Positions 1-13,340 of a stretch of DNA of 64,000 bases are shown here, one piece after another. Below the pieces are notes generated by a model. That model saw only the letters and a list, made by a program, of their open reading frames with translations. It was not told the origin of the DNA and searched no databases. Position numbers and translations under genes: made by a program. Position 1 is the stretch's first letter. The number at the start of each line of letters is the position of its first letter. The stretch is from Bolinopsis microptera (taxonomy: Eukaryota; Ctenophora; Tentaculata; Lobata; Bolinopsidae): positions 2,680,536 through 2,744,535 of the forward strand of contig NC_087083.1 of NCBI RefSeq assembly GCF_026151205.1, written 5' to 3'.

Positions 1-1699
1 TTACGCATTAACTAACGCAACGAACCACATAATAGGAAGGAATCGTGTTCAACGGCAAAGAGATTCAGATATAGCGGAATGAATCCTTATTTGTTGAAAT
101 AAAGCCAGAACAGTAATTGAATTAATATGACTGTAATGCAATAGTGTCATGGATACTACCTTCATGGAATAAGATCCTGATCATTTTGTGACTGTACGTA
201 TGAGAACGAAGGAAACAGACCTACAGAAGTGGTTAACAAGCCCCAACAAAATGAAGGAGTAAGGAAAATCTACAATCAACTACTTACCAGTAGAAGAAGT
301 TGTATTGCCAGGTCTCGAGGTAGACGATTACAGTTTACTTTTGTAACTTAAAATACAACAGCAATTATATGATCGAAATACAGTAAGTACATATTTATGA
401 TGCCATTTGTAATACACAATTCTCTCGAGAAAGCATCAAGCATGATGATAGAGCGCTGCATATGGTTCTTACAACTGTTTGACACTGACAGGTGTTAGAC
501 ATGAATTAATAAGTCACAGTTTTTTTTAAAGCACTTTTTTAATCAATGATTATTCTGGTAAAACTTCTTGGTCTGGAACAATACAGTCTCAATTAGGCAC
601 CCAGGTTACAGAAGACATAATCTGCAAACTGAAGTTTTACAGTAATCCAGGTCAAAACGACAAACTTGATTAATTATATCTAATCATCCAGACTTTCAAA
701 CATATTTGTTGAATATTAGAGGTTGTAGGGAACAAAATTAATATAAGAAATTGGACAAAGGTTCAAGAGGCAGAGGTTAAGAACATTTGGGATCTGAATC
801 TCACACTGTGAGCCGCACAAAAAATGGCTGAAATAAAAATAAGGGCCGAAACGGGTAATATAATATAATATAAGGGATAATCTCAGAATTTCGATAACGT
901 GTGTCTATATATAAAGATCTATATATCAGTTTCACGTTTTGGAGAAAACCATAATTTTGTCTCGGTCTCCGAAATCATCATTACCACCCTTGACAGATGA
1001 CTGTAACTTTTAAAAGAAAATGGAGACAGGAGTAATCACTAATTGCCTGCATTTAATGATAAGGAGAGGTTATAAGCTCCCGTCGCAAGAATCGAGTCCA
1101 TTACATGTTATAGATTAAGAGTCGATGTGAGCCCATTTTAAAAGTGCGAGAATTGGAATTTCACATTACAAGCTTGAGCAATGAGCACTAATATTTGAAT
1201 GGAGCCATTTTTACTAGAGATAAGAGATTTCAACATCACAGAACAGGGAGCACTAGGGCACCATATATAATTATATAGTAGTTATAACTACCGTTCCTTA
1301 ACCATCCTATATCTACTAGTTAAACATCATAGTCCCGTGCTCTCCGGAAACGCCCCAAAATAGGAAAAAAAATATGGCTTAACCCTTTCATTGAATTTAT
1401 CAATGATATCGAACATTGTATCATGTGCACTTTGTGATTTGAATTGTGTTAGCTGATGACACTCCATATCCGTTTGCTATCAAATCAGAGAATGACATCA
1501 AGCTCCAGCCAAAAAGATCTGCAAAATGTCATTTGAATTTGTCCTGAAAGAAAATAAGACGGCCCTTCACAAAGACAAATTTGAGTAAAGTGCCACAAAT
1601 TCAACCACCAATTATGTACTATCTTAGCTTCCATTTAGGTTGAACAATATCAATACTCATTTCAAAGACACTTACAACTTGAGTTATACATGCAGCTCA

Positions 1700-2280
1700 A
1701 GGGATTATATGGCGTCCTAGTGTCAAGTGATATTTCTTGGTCCCATGCGTAACCGTGCCTGTTGGCACCCCCGCCCCCACCCCCAGAATATCAGGAATCA
1801 CGATTTCGCACTACTGGGATCGCTGTCTATCTATCTCTGATGCTCGTCCCACCGACGGCAGGAGCGATCCATCAATCTCCATATGTGAAAAATCTCACGA
1901 AAGACCAGCAATAATCTGAACGTTTCTAATTTTTCACGCCCAAGGCTTTGGAAACTTCCGGCAATAATTCCATCAAAACGTATAACCAGTTCAACAGCAA
2001 ACCTGATCACCCATGTTTCATGACAACTCATTTGCAGTTCAGGGACTTTAAGCTGCAATCCCCTACCATCTGAATGACATTCAAGAACTGGAGCACTTCA
2101 AAGATAAAGCTTACAAAGTCCATGATTGTTCTCTCCCGGAAAGCCGCCGGATCAGGAGATATACTCTTCCAAATACGAACTCACTGCAGTGCTGGCGCAA
2201 CGAGCGAGACCTTACCTCGCTATGGGGTGGTCAGAAGGATGTGATGGCCCCGTCAAGTACTTGACAAAACACAGCATAGG
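1700..2280. other. Higher-GC, coding-like block in each repeat unit
   Basis: This stretch is less AT-rich than the rest of the unit and carries partial open frames on the plus strand in every copy (counterparts near 15100-15680, 28500-29090 and 41970-42560). Fragments such as GRSDPSFSICEKS and SKYELSAVLA appear in more than one copy but shift frame because of indels. It starts with a C-rich run (CCCCCGCCCCC) whose length differs in each copy. It could be a gene exon, an old pseudogene or chance. I recognise no family, and only a polished consensus would show whether one frame stays open. Confidence 0.3.
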
Positions 2281-2498
2281 TCACACAGGTAGTACATGAT
2301 TAATATTGTACAACTAAATTGACTATAAATTAAGACAGAAGAAAAATGCCTGCAATAGGTAATTAGTAACTTAGTAAGTATAAAGCATGTCTGAAAAAAG
2401 ATCCATGTGTTAATATGACTCGATGATGCTCGATAAATTGAGGCATTTCTAATAGTAATGGTCACTAATTTAAGATGTATAAGATTGTAGAAGATTGT

Positions 2499-2518
2499 AT
2501 AATGTTTTAAAACATTAT
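2499..2518. repeat. Perfect 20-bp palindrome
   Basis: ATAATGTTTTAAAACATTAT is its own reverse complement. The same site occurs in copies 2, 3 and 4 (near 15890, 29310 and 42770), with small indels in copies 2 and 4. It could be a dimeric protein-binding site or simply an AT-rich palindrome. Confidence 0.7.
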
Positions 2519-2959
2519 GAAAGTACATACTACATATATATCCGATATACGATAATCTTATTAATATTAACATGATTAAGCAATTGTTATAAACCTCCTG
2601 GAAACTATACATTATCGGTCATAGAATAAGCACAAAATGATGATTAATAAATGATAAATTATGATAAGGACATATAACACCGGTAACAAGAAAATAGAAT
2701 TCGGCCGCAAACTCGTAATATTTCACCACAACTGTCAAATAATTTCTTATTTATCGATAGTTGCGCAATTAAATAAAAATCCTGTCACTGTTTTGAACCA
2801 GTTTTATTTTGAGTAGAAAACTTTGGGAGAAAAAAATTCAACTGCAGGAGAAAATAAGCAATATAACGTGTGAAATAATAATGTACGATAATGCGGATGT
2901 AAGTGTACTGAATTAGTGACTCATCTCATTCATCACAGCAAAAGACGACCTGTAGTCAT

Positions 2960-3040
2960 CCAAGTATACACACTAACTGAACTTAAACAAGTACTGTTAA
3001 CATTTACTGTTTTAAACAAGTACTGGTTAAAGCAGAGTTA
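2960..3040. repeat. Short direct repeats of a CATGTACTGTTAA motif
   Basis: Three adjacent copies of a ~13-base motif, clearest in the other units (16390-16435, 29785-29825, 43262-43300) and blurred here by indels. In copy 4 it sits just before the end of the array. Confidence 0.6.
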
Positions 3041-5771
3041 AAAAACGAAAGTTAAAACGAATGGCAGTAACTGTGTAACAGTCACAAATCACAAAAAATA
3101 TCACAAACATGGTTATGAATGTAATTAAAACGATAAAAGTGGCTACACAAGTGTACATTGTAAAACTACAAATTAGTCACGCACGGAAATATGCACTAAG
3201 AGAAGAGGAGTATTTAACAAGCCGTGAAAACCAACATGTGTATACCTACTACCGCACTCTTAACACAGTGTACTGCACTTCTCAACACTCATCACCACGT
3301 ATAATGTCACACTTCTAATCTATCTTCTAAGAATGTTTCTTTTATTGAATGTCAGTACTTTCTTTGACCTGATGTGTTCAAGGAGCACGTGAAAGTTAGG
3401 TTAATTTCTTTGACAGATTGAAATAGAATCGAATAAGAAAATTCACCGCATAACGGTCATAACCTTTACCCATACATAGTGGTTATAAATGACCTTATCG
3501 TTTAGGTGCAAACTCTATAATAGAGCTAATATATGCACTCAACTTATTAAGGGCATCGGACCGATAACAAAAGGATAAAGGTACAACACCATGCACCATA
3601 GCACCATTGCATAGATCTGTCAACTATTTATATATCTTAACACATTTGTATAACGTGGAGCTTACAAGTTACAAAAAACATAAATTTTTAGTCCCCCACG
3701 AAAAAGCCAAACACCTCGTTAGTTTTTTTGAAATAGAGCCATTTTAATAAAATATGACACCCTTTTAGGAACCGTTTCGATTGACAAAGCCACATCTTCT
3801 TTACGATCAGATATTCATAATGATACAGTCTGGAGATATATTAATATTCTCATAGATCCTTCAGAACAGCGAATATGTGGTACCAAATGAACGCATAAAT
3901 AGCCACTACACACCATCCTTCAAATACGATTATCAATCAAAGGTGATGCATACACGTCATTAACAGGATTGCTACGTGCATCAGGTGACTGTTAACTTAC
4001 TGTACTGAGAGAACATAAAGTATAGGTGTTGGTATTTAACGTTAAAAGAAATACAGATAAGTGGGTTGCTGGGAGACGTACATTAAAACTGAGCGAACAA
4101 ATATAACATTAGTGGCACCGGTCATGACCACCAGGTGTCACTAAGTACTGATGTTTATAACCTGCAGTGCAGCCGCTCTACATGTTGTATTACCTTTAAA
4201 TATTAGATTATAACGTCAGTTAATAAATTTAGTGGCATGTCACGTGAATAATAACGTACTATCCCACTTATTCAATCATGGGTCGTGTAATTACTCAAAT
4301 AGTAACAGCCTCAATTAGAAACGTGCTCAATTAGTAACTACAAAAAAATAGTACTACTCAAGTCGTAAACCTAAACTACTAAATTAGAACTACCCAATTA
4401 CCTATAGCACTTAAGATTAATTCCCTCAAGAATGAAACATTGCCACAATGGGCACATTTAAGTCACCATTAAGAGTCCTAGTATGAGGATATTGTTGGAA
4501 TTTTTAAACCCATTCGTTTGTCTGCCGTCTGACTGTGGGAACTATTGAATTCATTGAGGAGCACCTAGTATAGAGAGGATTGACTGTAGTAGGAATTAGG
4601 ATCTAGTTTAACGGAACTTGATAAGGAAAGCACCAGCTATGGAAACGGATTTCCAGTTGTGATGGTATACGAGTCTCTCATCCGAACCAGAGGTGACCAA
4701 GTTGGATACTAGATCCACGTTACGATGCAGACAATGCAACGAGCAAAAATTAAAGAAGGAAAGAGCAATATTCTGAATATTGCATTTGCGACCAGATTCA
4801 GCTTTCTAAGACATGATCAGACTCTAAAATGGCGAACACTAGACATCACGTCCCACCATGGTATTGGTCACGGCGTGAGGTGGACGAGTTTAACCGATAT
4901 GATAGGCTATAACTCAAGACGAAACTTACGGTATATACACTGAAATAGCTTTCGCGTGAGAATATAATGGCCATTACTCGTGCACTCTGCTATAACAAAA
5001 TGGTAAAAGTGTGGCTTAATAGCGATAGGGAGAAAGTCGACCGTAAGAAAATTACAACAGGTAATGTAAGTTTTTAAACCATTACTTTTCTGAATACCGA
5101 AACAAACCGATTACATAACCAATGTGCCACATAGGCGATTAAAATGAAACGCGACTTAAGTCCGTACAATATTCCGATGATTCGCGATTAATGAGATGAA
5201 AGTTCATACGACTGAAAACATTTGTCCAGCATAATTCACTGCATTTAACATATATTATAATGTAATTAAAGTAAATGATAACTCACTAAAAGTCACTATA
5301 GAAGCTTTGCAATTAGTGACACGCATACAAACATTCTAACTATAATGACATGCATTTAACCCCACATGTTTTCCCTTAAAGCCTTAATATGAAGGCCGGC
5401 TTTTAGGGATGAAAAGAGCAACAGAGCAAACCTGCCATTAGGTTGTAGGATTACAGGTGCCTCCTGCGATAAACCTGACAACGTACTTTAATTCTGATTC
5501 AAAATCCTCGCGGATGGCAGTGCTTCCTTAGGACCGGGTATCGTACAGGTGCTATGGGTTTGCTTCGCTTTTTTGTGCCACTGCTTCTTCAATAAGCCAT
5601 GAACAAATGACTATTTAAGCTTTATCGTATCTTTACAGTGTAATGGCTGTTGTCAACTTAATCGGCAGAGAAGTGATCTTCAGTATAATCCTGCACTGGG
5701 AACAGAACCCCTCCATGAGGTTGCTTCGGAATCACAGAGAGATAGTAATGCAACGTGATAAGTAATCTAAA

Positions 5772-5798
5772 CAGTGGTAAACACTGATTACCCACTGT
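5772..5798. repeat. Near-perfect hairpin CAGTGGGTAATCA/TGATTACCCACTG
   Basis: The consensus from the three copies gives two 13-base complementary arms separated by a single base. Counterparts are near 19175-19200 and 32616-32642; each copy carries one or two indels. It lies in a stretch with further ATTACCCACT and GCCACCTGT motifs, so it looks like a cluster of short inverted and direct motifs. Function unknown. Confidence 0.6.
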
Positions 5799-7189
5799 TA
5801 TGTAATGCCACCTGTCATTACCCACTCAAGCCCACTGATAGTTTTATATCTGTTGTGGTACTAAAGGATAATTAATTGACGCTTAACTAATTTTAATATC
5901 AAATCCTTCGACCCTCAGGGAGGTTCAAAATGGATATTTATTTGATTTGGCTATGAATTTCTGAACAGTTGATCCACGTTGTTAAATTTCAAAGAACTCA
6001 AAACATAACTGAATTAGGGGGGACAATGGTGGCGACAAGACGTTCCTCATGAGTCAAAGAAAAGGTAAACCTGAAACACGGTGGACCTCGTCCGGAAGGC
6101 AAGTCAATGTCCAGGAAATGACGCTTGACGACTGCGAAAAGAGGTGAAAAACTCAATCCCTCAAATATCACAGGCACATAATAAGGCACAAATATGTCTA
6201 CATCGGTCGAGTGATGAAGGTTGCCTTTTAAATAAAGGGCGATATAATACGATTTGAGATTCTCTCGTAATTACTTCTTTAAATGATTATTACTATCAAT
6301 GTGGGTAGATTCAACAAAAAGTATTATACTATTGTACTAATATGGCAATTATTGGATTTGCAATCGATTAAGTAAAAAACATTTATTAAGAACTGAAATG
6401 GTAACGACACAACTGAAAAACGAATAATAAATGTCATATACGGCAACCACCCGGTAAATCTCCAGACAACACTGATCTAAACCTACAGCACACGTACACA
6501 ACAACACTAAAAGCTCACTGCTGAAAGTAAACTTGGCGTGATTAGTTAAAGTTCCCAAAGCTCTCCCACCGGCAGCCCTATACAACTCTATAATATACTT
6601 ATATACATACGGCAGGTTATTGATGTCAACGTTTCCGGAATTACAGGACAAATAAATCCTCATCAACCGCCGGGCTAGGTTGGTTATGAATGTGGCCCCT
6701 TTATAACATATAAAAAAGTAATGGGGGTGGCCGTAATAATAATAGTGTTAAATCTGTTAAAACTTGGGTTAATATTGCGGGTCCTTTATAACCAGTGCTC
6801 TGTGTGCAGAAATTCAGCAATGATTTTAAGCGATATCTTAGACCCTGTTGAGTGTGATAGTATTACTTATAGCCTCAGTAACTAAACTGTACAGTGTATA
6901 TACGCGGAATACGTGCCGACAGTTCATCATATTGTGAGCAGCATCAACAGATACAAAACTTTTTAATTTTGCGAGCAATGAACTGGTTGGGATGGAAACT
7001 ACGCTGTTAAATCTGAATCAGTCTATCTAATGTAGATTTAGAAATTATTCGAGCTTTTGGTTTTTATGTTTACTTTGTAGCTCTAACCGAGCTAAAATAA
7101 TGGTTTACATTAGTACTAAAGACTGAGACTAAGAATTTTATTAACTGTATTTAAGAAGTGAGAACTGAGAAGTACGAAACTAAGACAAA

Positions 7190-7625
7190 CAGGCAATTGC
7201 AGGTAGGTTTGAACGAAAGAGACGGCAGCAGTGGAGACCCGATACTAATACAAACCGCCATTGCAGGTAGAGTTTGAACGAAAGACACGGCAGCAGTGGA
7301 GGACCCTAACTAAAACAAAACTGGCATTGCAGGTTATAGTTTGAATTGAAAGAGACGCAGCAGTGAGGACTCTACTAATACAAGTTGCATTGCAGGTAGG
7401 AGTTTGAACGAAGAACGGCACAGTGGAGGAACCTACTAAAACAAACTGGCATTGCAGGTAGAGTTGAACAAAGAGGCGCAACAGGAGGACCCTACAATAA
7501 AAAACTGGTATTGCAGGTAGAGTGTGAAGCGAAAGAGACGCAACAGCGAGACCCTACTAATAATAACTGTATTTGCAGGTAGAGTTTGAACGAAAGAGAC
7601 GCAGCAGTGGAGGACCCTACTAAAG
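7190..7625. repeat. 64-bp tandem array (7 repeats), megarepeat copy 1
   Basis: Seven head-to-tail repeats of a unit containing GTTTGAACGAAAGAGACGGC, then AGCAGTGGAGGACCCTACTA, then an ACTGGCATTGCAGGTAGA segment, about 64 bases in all. The number of repeats is seven in all three full units, and the third repeat carries GAATGAAAG instead of GAACGAAAG in each. The internal variant order is therefore conserved between units. The minus-strand frames here (Phe/Val/Gln-rich) are translations of the repeat and not a gene. Confidence 0.9.
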
Positions 7626-7896
7626 GAGTCAGCAGCCGTGATATCGGGAAGGAAAGAAGAGATCATTGATAAGAACGGAGAGGATGAAGGAAGACGAGCG
7701 ATGCCTCAACAAATACAAGATTCAGAGACCAAAAATGCAGGTTTTAACCAGAGAAATTTAGATATATCCCGGGATAAAGTTTTCAAACGAACCCAGCGAC
7801 CCAACAGATCAAATAACGGTTAGAGATTCAGTCATCACAGCGTACACAATCAAATTACAGAATAAGAACGTGGGACAGAACCGGACAGCAAGTCCA

Positions 7897-8065
7897 GCTG
7901 CTAAAACTGTTTACTTAAGGCTAGTAGCACGGCTGCAAAACTGTTATTAAAAGACTGCCAGCACGGCTGGCCAAACTGTTACTTAAGGCAGACAGCACGC
8001 TGCCAAACTGTTTACTGTAAGGCGCAGCACGGCTGCCAAACTGTTACTCAAGCTACAACACACTG
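7897..8065. repeat. 32-bp tandem array, megarepeat copy 1
   Basis: About five repeats of a ~32-base unit with the core GCACGGCTGCCAAACTGTTA followed by CTTAAGGCTGCA. It lies a few hundred bases after the 64-bp array. Confidence 0.85.
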
Positions 8066-10713
8066 TTCAACACCCCATTCTTCAGAGCTGGAAGCTGACA
8101 TGAAGACGTACTCGCTAAGATCAACATTACAAAACTAAAGCAGAAGGATGCTGAACGTTCTATGGCACGTCACAAAACCCCTGTACGACGATTGGTAACA
8201 GCAATTTTAATGTGTTAAAGGTGGGTATATAAGTTGTCGGCAAATATAACTCGAGCAAACTGTGACTGAGCAAATATTCTAGGTATTTTGCAGGTATTAT
8301 AAACACTACATGTAGTAGCAGCTGGAGAAAATTACCGCAGACAACCTCTACTGTCATCAATCAGTAACCACCATGTGCCACGAGGTGAAAGTGAAATCGT
8401 ATTTTGCAACCCATACATTATTTGACAAAGAAAGACCGGTGAAGTAACCCTAAACCGTGTCAGAATACTCTTGACGCAGAAGGAGGAAACTGCTCGTAAC
8501 CACCACAAAGCGAAGAAAGATCTGACGATGAGCTGAAGGATTATGAGTGAGACTGGATAGTGAGTCCCAGGTTCGTCAACCAGGATCTGTTGTAGGAGAA
8601 AATCTAAGAATAGTCCGAAAACAGCCTATCTATAACTTAAACTATCAGCTATCAGTGAGTGGCCATGCATATGTTGAATGTCAAAGCCTGGCATGGCGAA
8701 TTCCAACCTAAAAAATTGTATTCACAGTATCATACAAAAGTTTCAAATTCTATCAACATGTTAACAAAACCATCCGCAACGCAATAGAAGTTCTCGAAAG
8801 GCCGAGGAACAGCGGAAGACCTTCATGGTGCAACTATACGGGCAACGGAGGCAACAGGATCCTTAACACCGAACACAGGTTGAAACACGAGCGACTGCAA
8901 GAGCATATCACAGAACAATTAGTCGTATGATTTTAGATTCGTGTCGATTTCAAATTAGGTCGCACGTTCGAAACCTGTAAATGCTCTTAATTTTGTAATT
9001 CACGCTAATCATAGCGTTATGCACCGTTATTCCGAGCAAAGCAACATAATCATGCTTCTAGGTTAGTATAATATTATAGTATTATCATCGCACACTGATA
9101 AGTCAACAATGTCAAAATAGAAAGATATGGCTTTGAAGTAGCCTAGAGTGGTTAATTTAGCGGACTATTTCACGATTCCCCGCAGAAATACACACCAAGT
9201 ACAAAAGTGCGCGTGCTCAAAGCAAAGAATTAGAAGAACAAGTTGGCCGGGTGTTGAGATTGTGTGTCGAACATGTGGTCCCCTTCGGGGGGGGGGGGGG
9301 GGCAGAATACAAACTACACCGGCTAAAAGTAATGAGGTCGTTGGAAAAGATTCTGTCGTGTCACCAAGAATTTGTTTTACAATTACATTCAGTGAATATT
9401 TTAGGCTGCCTGGCATCCCAGAATTCGGAGAAGCACGATTTTAATTATTTGCTAAGCTGCAGATCAACAAAATAAGACAAATATATCTGTAACAAGCTGT
9501 CGCTTTGTACATTAATTGGGACATCTCGACCGAAACGGCCGTCATAGCTACACCTTCCAAAAGTCAAGTAGGAGGTTTAGTCCAGGTAGAATGACTTCTA
9601 AATGTTTAATCAGTCACGTTTTAATCGAATCACTGTCATAGTGTAGTAAAAAGTAAAAATCATAGTGAACAGTGTTTAGTATAGACATGTCAAATATCTG
9701 GGATCTGCAAAACTAATTAAAGACGGCCGAACAGTTGGTAAGAGATGTCCCAATAACCTGTCCATTTCATCGCCGAAAATTCAGCACAATTTGATATGAA
9801 AAGGGGGGCTAGCAACCCTGGCAATTCTGCGATTTGTCAAGTTTATAGTGCATGGTGTGATTGATTAGCTGAGCTGAGAAACAATAAACGATCACCCCCC
9901 ACCTATGAAATCAACAATCACAAGGGCGGTCCTGGAGGGTGTGGGTCTAGCAATCTGTAGTTTCATACAATGAGAGCATTCGTCACTGTTTTCTCTGATA
10001 TTGGACAGATTCTTCGCACACCCTACAAACCATCGGAGACCTAGGAAGGTTTCTTATCAATAGCTCATGAACGAAGATTCCCTGAAGCATCCTCTAAACA
10101 ATTCCTAACAAATAACAGAATTGCCTAAAGACAATGTAAGAATCGAACACTTTTATTAGAGTTACATTTAAATTTTGTTAGAGAAATAAATCTCATTCTG
10201 AAGATTTGCGGTGGGATTATTTTTTGTTTGTTATAGCGGTTGCAAGTTATTCTCATTACTTGTTTTATATACCCTTTTACTTTTGGGTATATTTATTTTT
10301 TTATTGGGTCAGACATAACATTAACATTTTGACTTTTGAATCGTTTAATCCGTTAATCCGTTTAAATAAAATGACAGGGTCACCAATTTTTATTGCTGCT
10401 AGGGAGTCAACTTAATAATCATGTTTATCCCGATTCTGGAGACGGCTGTTAATCCTATGGCTATACAATGAACTCTGTGGAAAACTCTTATGATTCTCAT
10501 TTAACGCTACTTCTAAACGAAATTCTGAAATATATTAAATTGTTATATTGATCAATATTTTAATATGGTAGTGGGTACCATCTCAGATATTTCTTATTAC
10601 AGGCTTAGTTGAAAAGAAATAACTCCCAACCAAACAGAAAAGTTACAAGTTGTATTAAAGCCTTTGCCGAATGTATTTACCACAATTGAAACCTTTTTAT
10701 TATCGATTATTTA

Positions 10714-11204
10714 CCAAAACCCCATAATCATGGTAGAGTGGACCGCTGCCATTGTCTCTCTTTCCCAAACAAAATGAAATATATCAATTTGATTACCGTT
10801 TTTCAAATGCAAAAATGATACCGAATGAAATCGGTTTGTTTCGCTCGCTTTCCATTCATTCACGGCTTATACGAAATGTAATAGGTTTCCGATAAATTAA
10901 CATCGATCACATGCTGTAATAATCTCTTGGGTTGCGTTCGGTCGATACCCAGTATTTCAGGATAAGGGTGGTAGTTAGAGGAACTAGCTGAATTTATGAT
11001 CCTTATTCCGAGTACAGCTGTCCTTCGGTATGGTAAGTTCTTCTTAACTATTAACATTTGTAAAGAATGGGAAAAGCGAGCGACCGCATTCATTCTCGGT
11101 ATCATTATGCATTTGAAAACGGTCATCAAATTAATATCATATCCTTTCTGGTGGGGAAAAGAAAGACACTGCAGCGGTCCACCTACCATGATTATGGGTT
11201 TTGT
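10714..11204. repeat. 145-bp inverted repeat with ~200-bp loop, copy 1
   Basis: 10714-10863 is the reverse complement of about 11065-11204, with small gaps. Both arms carry CCATAATCATGGTAGAGTGG, GCAGCGGTCC, GCATTTGAAAACGGT and GCGAGCGA on opposite strands. The RNA from either strand would fold into a long stem. It could be a small foldback or MITE-like insertion fixed before the unit was amplified. Three overlapping open frames here are too short and copy-dependent to call. Confidence 0.85.
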
Positions 11205-12257
11205 AAATTAACATATATTTTTGATAATGTCAGGGTACTTTATAAAGTCGAAATATAAACCGATATCTTCATAATAAGGATCGGAATTCAACGATTTCGA
11301 AATTTTTTCCTTTGAACAAATTTCCTCGTTTGGGTAAGCATATCGTTCGATCACTGATCTGAATTGCCACTTTATACTCATTCAAGTTGCATAATTTATA
11401 TATATGACAATAAACTTCGTGGCAAAGCATGAATTTTTGGAAATCACGAATGAGCAAGAATTCTCAACTTTCGCACGTGCAAACTTTAGCGGCGTATGCG
11501 GTGCGCATCCAATATTGAATCGCCGTAAATTTTTGCATGTACTTGATTTATATATAGTTTGAAAAGCACGCAAAGTTTTCCAGTATTTCAAGAAGAAACT
11601 GTAATCACAACGGCCACTCTATAGTTTGACAGAAAATGACGAAAACAGCAATTTCAGTGATTTTAGCAATTTTACTATCAATTTGGGCGTGTCCCCACGG
11701 TGCAACTTTTCGATTTTAACTTTAAACTAGCCATAATGCACAATTTATACCTATAGAAAGCATAACTGAGCTCCACACAACCCTAGGCATGGCCCAACAC
11801 CAAAATACTAAATCGCAAAATTGACGTTTTTATAAAATAATTTCTTCAAAAAAAGCACAAACTTCAATGACGAATATCTTATGAAGGACAAGCTAGAAAA
11901 ACGTTCCGGTAGAATTTTCAGAATGCTGAACATTTATCTGAGGTAAAAATTTACTACAGATTTTGAATAAAATTACTCCTTAATGGTTTTAAAATAGTTT
12001 TAAAAGTTATTACTTTGTCACAAATCAGTATTAAAAACGCTAACTTGATGACGGTACATCAAGGGGGTGTTCAAGACGTCAATAATTTGTTTATAACAAT
12101 GTAAACTAAAGTGTAAAACAATTATTTTCAGACCTGTGTCGGAATGGCTGTATCTTTTATACTTTTGAATCTATGGCCAAATTAAATACAGGCTACAATT
12201 GACTGGCAAAGCGTCTATCCCTGAATATATATATATATATGTATATATATAGATATA

Positions 12258-13340
12258 TCACGACAAATCTGTCGTAAAACGGGGTTCTAGAAAACCCACT
12301 TCCGTTGTTCCTGAAACCCTGAACATTTGTTTTGGGCAGTCGAGTTGGACAACACACATCCGTTTCCTAGACGCCCTGAAAATTTCAGATCTCTACCTCG
12401 ATGTTAACATGGTTTTTAGGCACCTGAATATGGCGAATTTGGTTATTTTTACCGAATTTCGAATAACAGTGCAGGCGAAGTTTTTTTTATTTTATGCAAA
12501 TTTCTCAAAAATCTCAAACATAACTATTTTTTATTCCTGTCATACTTTGACATCAAATTAGAATGTTTTGAACTAAAAATAAATCTGCTGAACGACTTCC
12601 GATGAGTCTTAATGCCTGAAAACCCTGCCGGAGGCGGCGGCCTTCGGCCGCCGCCACCGGCGGAGTGCACAGCTTCCGTGCACTAAAGAGGCTTGAAACG
12701 TGTCCCAAAGGGGTTATAATAGTAAAGGGGGTATAATAGTAAAGGGGTAATAATAGTAAAGGGGGTAACATAGTATACCCACAATAAATGGCACCGTCGT
12801 GCTTGCCAGCCCCTGTGATCACGACAATCATGTCGTAAACAGGGTCTAGAAAACCCATTTTCCGATGCTCCTGAAACTTGAAACTTTTTTGCAGTCGATT
12901 GGTCAACGTCCTAGACCCCTAACAATTTCAGATCTCTAACTCAATTTTAACATGGTTTTTAAGGCACCTGAATATGGCGAATTTGGGTTTATTAACCGAT
13001 TTCGTATAACAGTGGCTGGCGAGTATTTATGCAAATTCTTAAAAATTCAGCATAACTTTTTTTATTCCCGGTCATCTTTGACAATCAAATCAGAATGTTT
13101 TGAACTAAAAAGTAAATCTGCTGACGACTACCGAATGAGTCTTAAAGCTGAAAACTCCTGTCGGAGGCGGCGCCTTCGCCGCCCCTCCGGCCAGAGTGCA
13201 CACCTTAACGCGTGCACGAAAGAAGCTTCCGCACGTGTACCAAAGGGGGTGTAAAGGGTATATATAAGTGGGTACAATAGTAAAGGGGTACCTAGTATAC
13301 CCCCAAATAAAGACACCGTCGTGCTTGCCAGCACTGTGAA
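12258..13340. repeat. Duplicated 0.55-kb block with GC-rich stem-loops, copy 1
   Basis: Two direct copies (12258-12819 and 12820-13340) of a block. It begins with a small hairpin (ACGACA...TGTCGT) and continues through a conserved tract containing CATGGTTTTTAAGGCACCTG. It then reaches a strongly GC-rich stem-loop around GGCGGCCTTCGGCCGCC, then a second one (GTGCACGCTTCGCGTGCAC in the best copies). It ends with repeats of GGGGTATAATAGTAAAG and a CGTGCTTGCCAGCA tail. An AT dinucleotide run (about 12226-12255) precedes the first copy. The GC stem-loops stand out sharply from the AT-rich surroundings. Confidence 0.88.

Noticed and set aside
7190-7625. Spaced direct repeats as a CRISPR array
   Set aside because: Repeats are contiguous head-to-tail without unique spacers, in eukaryotic DNA.
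8960-8985. CGTTCGAACC, resembling a tRNA B box
   Set aside because: The flanking bases do not form a T-stem, and no acceptor stem or A box lies at the right distance.
12595-12630. CCGATGAGTC...GAAAA, resembling a hammerhead ribozyme core
   Set aside because: The core reads CGATGAG rather than CTGATGA, and the segment between it and GAAA cannot form stem II.
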